Positions 26,874 through 34,353 of a stretch of 64,000 nt of DNA are shown piece after piece. The notes under the pieces were generated by a model that searched no databases, was not told where the DNA came from, and was given only the letters and a program-made list of their open reading frames with translations. This DNA is from Bacteroidia bacterium (lineage in GTDB: Bacteria; Bacteroidota; Bacteroidia; J057). A program made the position numbers and the translations under genes. Each line of letters starts with the position of its first letter. The stretch's first letter is position 1. The stretch covers positions 1 through 64,000 of the forward strand of contig JALEFZ010000085.1 in assembly GCA_022760475.1 (NCBI GenBank), in the 5' to 3' direction.

Positions 26874-27218
26874 ATGGCTAACAAAGATCCACTGGTCGAA
26901 CATACCTTGCAATATGCCCTTGCGATAAGGGGTTTCGGGAAACAGTTACCGATGTCGGTGGCAAATGTTGAAGATTTGAAAGAATTGATTCGTTCTTCAG
27001 GACTTGTGGGGCAGATTTACCTTCAGGCTACACAGGCTACCAACAAAAGGGATTTCCAGTTGGGTGTACGGGCTTGCTACAACCAGTTAGACAAGACTAT
27101 TTACTGGTTGAAATTGGTGGACGTGCAAGGAGAAGTTGCCCTGGATCAAAAAAGGGGGCAATTGATCGCAGCGACGGAGGAGATTATGGATTTATTGAAG
27201 CGTCTAATTCAAAACTAG
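26874..27218 (+). CDS. Four-helix-bundle protein (S23/Avd-like) inside the Bat operon
   Basis: A 114-residue helical protein without a signal peptide. It resembles the four-helix-bundle family once called 23S rRNA intervening-sequence protein (S23), to which the diversity-generating-retroelement protein Avd also belongs: NKRDFQLGVRACYNQLDKTIYWLKLV (residues about 57-82) fits the family's central signature KRDFxxKLxIAxKEAxEtxYWLxLL. A retroelement context is absent: no reverse transcriptase, template repeat or 23S gene lies near. It sits 90 bp after the second BatC-like gene and 3 bp before batD, on the same strand, so it is probably transcribed with the Bat genes. Role unknown. Confidence 0.7.
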   Translation: MANKDPLVEHTLQYALAIRGFGKQLPMSVANVEDLKELIRSSGLVGQIYLQATQATNKRDFQLGVRACYNQLDKTIYWLKLVDVQGEVALDQKRGQLIAATEEIMDLLKRLIQN

Positions 27219-27221
27219 GAT

Positions 27222-29030
27222 ATGAAAAAATTGTGGGTATTTACAGGAATTCTGATCCTTTGCCTTGGGCAAGCAAATGCCCAGGAATTTTCAGCATTTC
27301 TGAGTAAAAACAAGGTGGCTGTCGGAGAAACCTTTCAGGTGAGTTTCAGGCTCACCAACCTTCAGCGTCAAGCTATTGACTATCCTGACCTTTCGGATTT
27401 CCAGCTTCTTGGCGGCCCCAATGTGAGCCAGAGTGTCCAGATGATGAATGGGAAAACAACCCAGTCCATTACCTATTCATTTTACCTCAGACCTGTAAAA
27501 GAAGGGAGCTTTGTCATCGGTCCAGCCAGCACAAAAATCAGTGGAAAGAAAGTCAGCACCAAGCCCCTTAAAGTAACTGTAGCTGCGGGAAAAGCGGCTA
27601 CGAACCCCAATGCCAGGAATCAGGCAAAGAATGCCCAGGCGAACAATCAAGACCTTGAGAAGCAGATAAGAGAAGCATTATTTCTGAGGACCCTCATCAG
27701 CAAAAGAGATGTCTATCAGGGGGAACAAATCACTGTAACCTACAAGCTTTACAATCAAATCCAGCCTTATGAATTGGAATTGACCAAAGCACCTGCCTAC
27801 GATGGTTTTTGGAAAGAAAACGTAAAAATTGCAGATGCTCCTCAAAAGGTTGAGGTCTATAAAGATGAGCAATACCGAACAAGGGTAATTTACCAGGACA
27901 TCATTTTCCCACAACGCTCGGGCAAAATGGCCATTGATCCTATGGAGCTTTCCTGTGTGATTCAGGTTCAGACACAAAGCAGAAGAAGGAGAAGTATTTT
28001 CGATGATTTTTTCCCCTCGTACCAGCAATATCCCTATAAATTTGGTGGACAAAAGGTAGCAATCAATGTCAAGCCATTGCCTGCAGGCAAGCCAGCAGAT
28101 TTCAGTGGTTTGGTTGGGAAGCTCAACATGGATATGAGCCTGGACAAAACAGAAACGGAGACAGGATCTCCAATTACGGTCAAGGTAAAACTTTCGGGGC
28201 AGGGAAATATGAGAAAGTTGTCGGAGCCGGAGTTGCAATTTCCTGCCGATTTTGAGGTATATGACCCTCAAATTAAGGAATCATCCAGCCGTGCAGGAGG
28301 AATTTTAGGTGGAAGCAGAACTTATGAATACCTGGTTATTCCTGCCAATCCCGGGACTTTTGAAATTCCGCCCCTTACCCTATCCTATTTTGACCCTGAG
28401 TCGGGATCTTACAAAACGGTATCCTCCAGGGCATATTCCATACGTGTTGTAGGTGAGCCCACAGGCAGAGGCCCAGGCCCTACGGTAAAACAGGAAGTTT
28501 CCGTCCTTGAAGAGGACATCAGGTATATTGAAACCGGCGGGATTGCAAGTTGGGAGAAATTTGAGGAGAAAGAGGAGAACACTGCCTTATATTGGGGAGC
28601 TTTTGGGATGCCTTTCATCTTCTTGTTTATCCTTTTGGCTTACAAAAGAAGGAATGATGCAAGGTCTGCCGATGTGGTTGGAAGCCGCAAACGAAAAGCC
28701 ACCAAACTAGCTCTTAGTCGTTTGAAAGGGGCAAAGACGCATATGGAGGCCAATGACCAAAAAGCCTTCTACAACGAGGTTATACGTGCCATATGGGGGT
28801 ACTTGGGAGACAAACTCAACATGGGACAATCCGAGATGTCCAAAGAAAACATCAAAGAGAAACTTAGCCAGAGAAATGTAAGCGAAGGGAACACCAATAT
28901 CCTAAAGGACATCCTTGACAGCTGCGAGATGGCCTTGTTTGCTCCTTCGGCGGTAGGACAAGACATGCAGCAAACATACGATCAGGCAGTTTTACTCATA
29001 AGCGATATTGAAAATGAGATTACTGATTAG
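27222..29030 (+). CDS. batD: Oxygen-tolerance protein BatD
   Basis: A 602-residue membrane protein. Residues 1-20 are a signal peptide. A tandem of Ig-like/BatD domains follows (about 22-420) with the typical phrases VAVGETFQVSFRLTN, EGSFVIGPASTKISGK, YQGEQITVTYKLYNQ and SYFDPESGSYKTVSS. One membrane helix lies near 465-485, and a cytoplasmic helical tail ends the protein. An Asn/Ala/Lys-rich linker divides the first two domains (about 122-148). The gene begins 3 bp after the four-helix-bundle gene and overlaps batE by about 17 bp. BatD is the largest periplasmic part of the complex. Confidence 0.94.
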   Translation: MKKLWVFTGILILCLGQANAQEFSAFLSKNKVAVGETFQVSFRLTNLQRQAIDYPDLSDFQLLGGPNVSQSVQMMNGKTTQSITYSFYLRPVKEGSFVIGPASTKISGKKVSTKPLKVTVAAGKAATNPNARNQAKNAQANNQDLEKQIREALFLRTLISKRDVYQGEQITVTYKLYNQIQPYELELTKAPAYDGFWKENVKIADAPQKVEVYKDEQYRTRVIYQDIIFPQRSGKMAIDPMELSCVIQVQTQSRRRRSIFDDFFPSYQQYPYKFGGQKVAINVKPLPAGKPADFSGLVGKLNMDMSLDKTETETGSPITVKVKLSGQGNMRKLSEPELQFPADFEVYDPQIKESSSRAGGILGGSRTYEYLVIPANPGTFEIPPLTLSYFDPESGSYKTVSSRAYSIRVVGEPTGRGPGPTVKQEVSVLEEDIRYIETGGIASWEKFEEKEENTALYWGAFGMPFIFLFILLAYKRRNDARSADVVGSRKRKATKLALSRLKGAKTHMEANDQKAFYNEVIRAIWGYLGDKLNMGQSEMSKENIKEKLSQRNVSEGNTNILKDILDSCEMALFAPSAVGQDMQQTYDQAVLLISDIENEITD

Positions 29031-29769
29031 CATCATCCTGTTGGGCGGCATTGGCTTTACCTTTGGGCAGGGCGCGGCCTATAACCGGGCAAATACGGCC
29101 TATATGGCTCAGCAGTTCAGCCAGGCGGCTGAGGTCTATGATTCCCTTATCAGGGAAGGATATGTCTATGAAGACCTATTTTACAATGCAGGAAATGCCC
29201 ATTACAAGTTGGGGCATATTGGCTCTGCCATCCTGAATTATGAAAGGGTTTTGAAGATCAACCCTGGCAATGAGAATGCTGCTCACAACCTTAAGTTGGC
29301 GAAGGAAAAAACTATCGACAAACTCGAGCAACAACCTGAGTTATTTTTAAATAAATGGTTCAAGGACATTTACCGCTCGAAAAATGCAAGCCAGTGGAAA
29401 GCATTTGCTATGATCTGGATTTGGGTTGCCTTTGCCTTTGGGGCTTTGTTCATTTTCGTGCCCTTAAAAGTCCTGAAGCAAGTCGGATTCTTTGGAGCCA
29501 TACTTGCTGCGGTGATTTCCTTTATAGGGCTGGGTCTTGGACTTAGCAAAGGGATGGGATCAGCACTATCCTCGGAGGCCATTGTCATGACCCCGGCAGC
29601 TTACATCAAGGAAGCTCCTGATGGGCAGACAGATTTATTGATCCTTCATGAGGGAAGTAAGGTCAAAATTCTTGATGAAATCGGCGAGTGGCGCAAGGTC
29701 AGGATCGAGGCGATCAGTACGGGAAAAGTCGAAGGATTTGTTCGCTCGGAACAGGTAACAAAAATTTAA
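29014..29769 (+). CDS. batE: TPR and SH3-type protein BatE
   Basis: About 251 residues from ATG 29014 (a TTG at 29008 is an alternative); both lie within the end of batD. Signal peptide residues 1-20; TPR units about 25-92 with NAGNAHYKLGHIGSAILNYERVL; two membrane helices (about 128-148 and 155-175); then a C-terminal bacterial SH3-like domain (about 190-250) with HEGSKVKILDEIGEWRKVRI. This TPR-2TM-SH3 order is characteristic of BatE. It closes the Bat operon. The SH3-like domain probably binds peptidoglycan or a partner protein. Confidence 0.92.
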   Translation: MRLLISIILLGGIGFTFGQGAAYNRANTAYMAQQFSQAAEVYDSLIREGYVYEDLFYNAGNAHYKLGHIGSAILNYERVLKINPGNENAAHNLKLAKEKTIDKLEQQPELFLNKWFKDIYRSKNASQWKAFAMIWIWVAFAFGALFIFVPLKVLKQVGFFGAILAAVISFIGLGLGLSKGMGSALSSEAIVMTPAAYIKEAPDGQTDLLILHEGSKVKILDEIGEWRKVRIEAISTGKVEGFVRSEQVTKI

Positions 29770-29825
29770 AAAAAATTCTTGCCAAGATTTGTATAAGTCA
29801 AATAAACGGCCTTTATTTGCATCCA

Positions 29826-29863
29826 CTTAGGAAATAACGCACATTAAAAGTGTTTCCTAAGTA
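29826..29863. repeat. Perfect inverted repeat in the tRNA-Asp leader
   Basis: ACTTAGGAAA (29826-29835) pairs perfectly with TTTCCTAAGT (29854-29863) over an 18-nt spacer. No T-run follows on either strand, so it is not a standard terminator. It lies between batE and tRNA-Asp, 17 bp before the tRNA. Confidence 0.7.
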
Positions 29864-29880
29864 GTAAAAAAGTTCATTTT

Positions 29881-29957
29881 GGTCTGGTAGTTCAGTTGGT
29901 TAGAATACATGCCTGTCACGCATGGGGTCGCGGGTTCGAGTCCCGTCCAGACCGCCA
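29881..29957 (+). tRNA. tRNA-Asp (anticodon GTC), CCA encoded
   Basis: A complete cloverleaf. The acceptor stem is GGTCTGG paired with CCAGACC and the discriminator G is at 29954, followed by an encoded CCA (29955-29957). The D arm is GTTCAGTTGGTTAGAAT, the anticodon arm CATGC-CTGTCAC-GCATG with anticodon GTC, and the T arm contains GGTTCGAGTCC. It marks the boundary between core genes on the left and the polysaccharide region on the right. Confidence 0.98.
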
Positions 29958-29974
29958 ACACAATTAAAAAGAAG

Positions 29975-30007
29975 CCTAGTAAGTCGATGATTTACTAGGT
30001 TTTTTCT
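29975..30007 (+). terminator. Terminator after tRNA-Asp
   Basis: CCTAGTAA (29975-29982) pairs with TTACTAGG (29992-29999) over a 9-nt loop, followed by a T-run. It ends the tRNA transcript. Confidence 0.85.
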
Positions 30008-30122
30008 TTTTAGAAAGAGCACAATGAATGGTAACTGGAAATTCCTTTTATCTAACTCCAACGTAGAAACAATTCACAATCTCATATATATTGAATTTTC
30101 GGTAATCTAACTATCTTTAAGT

Positions 30123-30237
30123 AGCTGTATAAATTTAGATTTTGAGTTTACAGGTAGGATTTTAAGGTTCTGAGGAAATTATGAACTCGGGTTTTAAAAA
30201 GCCGACTGTAAAAAAGAAAGAAAATTTTTAAACAGCT
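30123..30237 (+). repeat. Intergenic repeat element, copy A
   Basis: One of three related non-coding elements, all in the same orientation. The ends are AGCTGT (30123-30128) and ACAGCT (30232-30237), so the element is bounded by an inverted repeat. The internal core at 30150-30177 contains GATTTTAAGGTTCTGAGGAA, identical in copy B over these 20 bases. Shared internal pieces include TATGAACTC (with B) and the AAGCC-ACTGTAAA segment (with C). It lies between the tRNA-Asp terminator and the 3' end of the esterase gene. Confidence 0.72.
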
Positions 30238-30245
30238 TCCAAGTC

Positions 30246-31151
30246 TTAAATACTTTTTAGCCAGTTTTTCAAGCGGTCCATCCAACGATCCTTTGTCGTC
30301 AAATTATTCAGGCCATAGCCATGTCCTCCCTTGGGATACAGGTGCATTTCTGCTTCTACCCCTTGTTTCAAGCAGGAATTATAAAAAGCCAGGCTATTGC
30401 CTACGGTCACTACCTTGTCATCGGCTGCGTGAACCAAAAAGGCTGGAGGAGTATTTTTATTTACTTGTAATTCATTGGAAAATCTAAGAATAGCCTCGGG
30501 CTGAGGGTCTTTACCAAGGAGGTATTTTCGAGAACCCTTATGTGTCAATTCATCTGTCATGCTGATCACGGGATAAATCAGAATGACAAAATCAGGTCGT
30601 ACCGAACTCGTATCACGAACACTTGAATCTGCAAGGCTGTCAAATTGAGTTGCGGCACTTGCTGCCAGATGTCCGCCTGCCGAAAAACCCATGATTCCGA
30701 TTCTATTGGCTTCGACTTGGTATTTCTTCGCATGGCTTCGTACATGGCGAATGGCTTGCTGGGCATCCTGCAGGGGGGCCAGGGATTTATCTGGGTGATG
30801 TTTATCCTGAGGGATGCGATATTTGAGTAAAAAGGCCGTTACGCTATCTTCATTCAGGGACTGGCATATATGGATACCTTCCTTGATGTAGGAAGTCCCC
30901 TTGTAACCTCCTCCTGGACATACTATGACTGCCTGGCCATTGGGGTGCTCAGGTAAATACGCTGTAAGGGTAGGAATAGAGGTGTCATGGATAAAATCAT
31001 GCCCAGTTTTCCTTTTCTCAATCCATTCCCCGTCTTCCATTTGCAAATCATTGGGAATTAATCCTGGATATAGGTCCATGGTAAATACTTGGGTTTGTGC
31101 ATGACTGAAGGAAATCCCCCATATCAAAAATAGAAGGAGTAGCTTATTCAT
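30246..31151 (-). CDS. Exported alpha/beta-hydrolase esterase (acetyl-xylan-esterase-like)
   Basis: A 301-residue exported hydrolase. Residues 1-18 are a signal peptide. The fold shows the oxyanion segment VIVCPGGGYKG (residues about 74-84), the nucleophile GFSAGGHLAAS (Ser about 157), an Asp in HAADDKVVT and the catalytic His in KGGHGYGL. This set is typical of the BD-FAE/'endo-1,4-beta-xylanase B'-like esterases that deacetylate plant and algal glycans. It lies at the left edge of the polysaccharide region, divergent from the large DNRLRE protein. Removal of O-acetyl groups is the most likely role; the glycan is not known. Its frame is intact and length normal. Confidence 0.88.
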   Translation of the reverse strand: MNKLLLLFLIWGISFSHAQTQVFTMDLYPGLIPNDLQMEDGEWIEKRKTGHDFIHDTSIPTLTAYLPEHPNGQAVIVCPGGGYKGTSYIKEGIHICQSLNEDSVTAFLLKYRIPQDKHHPDKSLAPLQDAQQAIRHVRSHAKKYQVEANRIGIMGFSAGGHLAASAATQFDSLADSSVRDTSSVRPDFVILIYPVISMTDELTHKGSRKYLLGKDPQPEAILRFSNELQVNKNTPPAFLVHAADDKVVTVGNSLAFYNSCLKQGVEAEMHLYPKGGHGYGLNNLTTKDRWMDRLKNWLKSI

Positions 31152-31196
31152 TTTCTTTATGATTGGAATGAAAATTAAATAGCAATGTTAAATTTT

Positions 31197-31204
31197 CAAA
31201 TTTA
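31197..31204 (-). promoter_or_regulatory. Esterase promoter -7 box
   Basis: On the minus strand this reads TAAATTTG, matching TAnnTTTG, 46 bp before the esterase ATG. A correctly spaced -33 element is not evident. Confidence 0.4.
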
Positions 31205-31333
31205 GAATGGCGCAATCCATCCAGGCCCATACAAGAAAATCGTGTAATTCTTGGGGGGTAATTATCTAATAAAACATACGCTTAAGACTATTTATCCAAA
31301 TAAGGGATAAATTCTGATTCAGGATTAATAGTA

Positions 31334-34255
31334 ATGACAATGATGATTAATAATTTCAAAACAGAGATCCTAAATGGGTTGATCATAGTTACTTTGTTAT
31401 TGGGATTTCAAAACCTTAGAGGTCAAGGAAGCAGTTCACTTGTATTTCTAGATGGGGGTAAGCTAAGCTATTCCCCATTTTCTATGGAAGGACAAAGCAA
31501 TCCGGTGAACCTCATTCCTGACTTTTCCTACGCAGGCTATATGCAGGGAGGAGTTGCCCTACGAGAGGTTCCGGTACAGGTTACCCTTGAACCGGAGCCG
31601 GGCGACAACCGAGCTGCTATACAAGCAGCCATCGATTATGTGGAATCTTTGCCTGTGAATCCGCAAGGATTCCGTGGCGCGGTCTTGTTGCGAAAAGGAG
31701 TCTATGAGGTAAATGGTGCCCTAAATATTGAGGCAAGCGGAGTCGTCCTAAGGGGAGAAGGTCAAGGAGATGACGGGACGGTATTATTTGCTTCCCTCAC
31801 CCAAAACCATGACTTTATCCGAATTCAAGGAACTGGAACGGGCATTGAGGAGGACCCTGCTACAACCATCCCAATCACCAGTGATTATGTTCCAGTAGGA
31901 AGCAATAAAATGGTAGTCGCCAGTGCTACCTCTTTCCAAGTGGGAGATCTTGTATCAATCAGACGTACCCCAAACCAACTTTGGCTGGATACCCTTCAAA
32001 TGACACAATATGGCTGGACCACTCCAGCCTATGCGATCCAGCATGAGAGGCGAATTGTGGCGATTAACGGAGACACATTGACCATCAATATTCCTATGGT
32101 GGATGTGATTGAAGAGCTCTATGGCGGGGGAACAGTCTCGCAAGCCTGGGTAACAGGGAGAATCAGCCAATGTGGAGTCGAAAACCTTCGGGTAAAATCT
32201 ATTTTTGCCAGTGGAAGTGATGAAAACCATGTTTGGAAAGCTGTCAGGCTCCGCAGGTGCACCGATTCCTGGGTAAAAGGAGTAACCGCCCAGTACTGTG
32301 GCTACTCATGTGTCAGCGTAGAAAATGAATCAAATTTCAATACCATCCAGGAATGTGCCATGATAGATCAGAAATCCCAGATTTCGGGGGGCAGGAGATA
32401 CTCTTTCAATATCTCTAATGGCATGGGCAACCTGTTTCAACGTTGTTATACCTCTGAAGGTCGCCATGACTTTGTCACCAGTTCAAGGGTCGCTGGACCG
32501 AATGTGTTCCTGGATTGCCTCGCAGAAAACACCTTCAACGATATTGGACCTCATCACCGTTGGGCAACCGGGACTATGTTTGACAACATAAAAGGAGAAA
32601 TCATCAGGGTTCAAAACAGAGGGGCATCAGGTACGGGACATGGATGGGCTGGTGCCCAAACCATGTTTTGGAATTGTGAAGGCACTACCATAAAGGTAGA
32701 AAGTGCCCTGGGTAGCCGCAATTGGGGCATTGGCTGTATAGGTACAGATCAACAAGGGAGTGGATATTGGGAAAATTGGGGACAAGCAGTCTTACCACGG
32801 AGTCTTTACCTTCAACAGTTGGAGGACAGACTTGGTCCATCGGCGGTTGATAACATTGCCATTGACGAACAAAAATCGGGATCTATAAATGACCTCTTAA
32901 GTGATTGGGCAGGAGAAGGAGATTTTAATGTTTCCCAAGATAATTTTTCCATTAGAATCAAAAGCCTGGAGGATGCATATGTTGCTGCCGGCTCCTTCCA
33001 AAACGATAACTTTGGCACCGATCCTCTCCTCAGCAGCAATACATCAAGTATAGTAGATGCTATTTCTGAGACATACCTCAAGTTTGATGTTTCTTCAATA
33101 AATACAGTATTTGAAAAGGCCGTTTTGAGGTTAAAAGTGGCACAAAATAATGGTACGCCTTTCCAGGAAATAGCCTACATCCAGGATGATGGCTGGTCAG
33201 AATCTAACATAAATTGGACCAACAAACCCTCCGAAACCAATTCGCTGGGGCAGGTCGCTGCTCGCTCAGCAGGATTCTGGATTGAATTCGATATCAGCCA
33301 ACAAATGCTTTCGGAGATCAATGGGGATGGATTTCTCAGCCTGAAAATCAAGTCTAAAGGAAACAATCAATTGGTCAGGTTTTATTCGGCTAATCACCCG
33401 GACTCAACCAATCGACCTGAAATTGCCTTAATTCCCAAAAAAGAACAGATTGACCTTAGTCCGATTGCCGACGCCTATGTGAGGGGAGGAAGCTTTGCGT
33501 CAGATAATTTTGGTTCGTCTGATATTCTCGCCCTGCAGTCATCTTCCTCGCCTGATGATGAACAATCGAGTTTTCTAAAATTTGATTTGAAGGGAATCAA
33601 TGCGAATGTCACAAAAGCCACCTTAAGGCTCAAGGTGGACAGTCAGCAGTCTAATCCATACCAGAGTCTATGGCTGGTTGGGGACAACAATTGGTCAGAA
33701 AACACCATCAATTGGACAAACCAACCCGCTGGTACTGACAGCATTGGTATTGGATTAACCCCTGGAAAAGGGAATTACCTGGAATGGGATATTAGCCAAT
33801 TCATCAAGAACATTGCAGCTGACTCTGTATTGAGTTTAATGCTGATGCCAGTGGAGGAAAATCCATATACCAGCTTTCATTCCAAAGAAGATGGCAATCA
33901 GGAAAATCATCCTCTGCTTATCCTGGAGACTGTATCCTCTGCCCCCATCTCCACCAGGATTCAAGAGAAAGCGAATTGGAACTCCATTAACCTATCCTGT
34001 TATCCCAATCCCGTAAAGGAATTTGTCAGGCTGGAATTCAGCTTGTCAAAGCCAGGAATGACAAAGATTGAAATATACGACAAGCAAGGAAAAAGCCTAA
34101 AAACACTCTTCCAAGGCAATTTAGGCAGTGGAGAGCATAGTTTTGTTTGGCAAAGTGTAGAATTAGGTAAAAAAAACCTGCCCAATGGAATGTACTTTAT
34201 TCGGCTTAGCAGTCAGGAAGTTCAGTCAGCAATCAAGGTACTGTTGGGAGAATAA
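31334..34255 (+). CDS. T9SS-secreted beta-helix protein with two DNRLRE (CBM96-type) domains
   Basis: A 973-residue secreted protein. Signal region residues about 1-32. Residues about 80-520 form a pectate-lyase-type right-handed beta-helix, opening with DNRAAIQAAIDYVESLP and LLRKGVYEVNGAL, and containing conserved His/Arg clusters GRHDFVTSS, GPHHRWATG and GHGWAGAQT that could form an active site. Two DNRLRE modules follow (about 548-700 and 710-858), each with ADAYV..GSF..DNFG, FLKFD, NWSExxINWTN and EWDIS or EFDIS; related modules in other proteins bind alginate-like glycans. The last about 85 residues are a T9SS type A sorting domain (YPNPVKEF...GMYFIRL). It is likely a surface lyase or binding protein for the target glycan; catalysis is unproven. 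Confidence 0.85.
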   Translation: MTMMINNFKTEILNGLIIVTLLLGFQNLRGQGSSSLVFLDGGKLSYSPFSMEGQSNPVNLIPDFSYAGYMQGGVALREVPVQVTLEPEPGDNRAAIQAAIDYVESLPVNPQGFRGAVLLRKGVYEVNGALNIEASGVVLRGEGQGDDGTVLFASLTQNHDFIRIQGTGTGIEEDPATTIPITSDYVPVGSNKMVVASATSFQVGDLVSIRRTPNQLWLDTLQMTQYGWTTPAYAIQHERRIVAINGDTLTINIPMVDVIEELYGGGTVSQAWVTGRISQCGVENLRVKSIFASGSDENHVWKAVRLRRCTDSWVKGVTAQYCGYSCVSVENESNFNTIQECAMIDQKSQISGGRRYSFNISNGMGNLFQRCYTSEGRHDFVTSSRVAGPNVFLDCLAENTFNDIGPHHRWATGTMFDNIKGEIIRVQNRGASGTGHGWAGAQTMFWNCEGTTIKVESALGSRNWGIGCIGTDQQGSGYWENWGQAVLPRSLYLQQLEDRLGPSAVDNIAIDEQKSGSINDLLSDWAGEGDFNVSQDNFSIRIKSLEDAYVAAGSFQNDNFGTDPLLSSNTSSIVDAISETYLKFDVSSINTVFEKAVLRLKVAQNNGTPFQEIAYIQDDGWSESNINWTNKPSETNSLGQVAARSAGFWIEFDISQQMLSEINGDGFLSLKIKSKGNNQLVRFYSANHPDSTNRPEIALIPKKEQIDLSPIADAYVRGGSFASDNFGSSDILALQSSSSPDDEQSSFLKFDLKGINANVTKATLRLKVDSQQSNPYQSLWLVGDNNWSENTINWTNQPAGTDSIGIGLTPGKGNYLEWDISQFIKNIAADSVLSLMLMPVEENPYTSFHSKEDGNQENHPLLILETVSSAPISTRIQEKANWNSINLSCYPNPVKEFVRLEFSLSKPGMTKIEIYDKQGKSLKTLFQGNLGSGEHSFVWQSVELGKKNLPNGMYFIRLSSQEVQSAIKVLLGE

Positions 34256-34282
34256 TTTTTCTACTACCTGCTCAAAAAAAAT

Positions 34283-34314
34283 GTCTGGGTCCTTCCATGG
34301 CCCAGACTTTTTTT
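34283..34314. terminator. Bidirectional terminator
   Basis: GTCTGGG (34283-34289) pairs with CCCAGAC (34301-34307), with A's before and T's after. It serves the beta-helix/DNRLRE gene on the plus strand and the GH2 gene on the minus strand. Confidence 0.88.
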
Positions 34315-34353
34315 ATAATGAGAGTTAATCTGCTTTGCTTGTAACAACTTATG

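Noticed and set aside
26874-27218. A diversity-generating retroelement (because of the Avd-like protein)
   Set aside because: No reverse transcriptase, no variable/template repeat pair and no target gene were seen nearby.
27678-28271. 197-codon open frame on the minus strand
   Set aside because: Antisense to batD, with no recognisable domain; batD coding evidence is strong.
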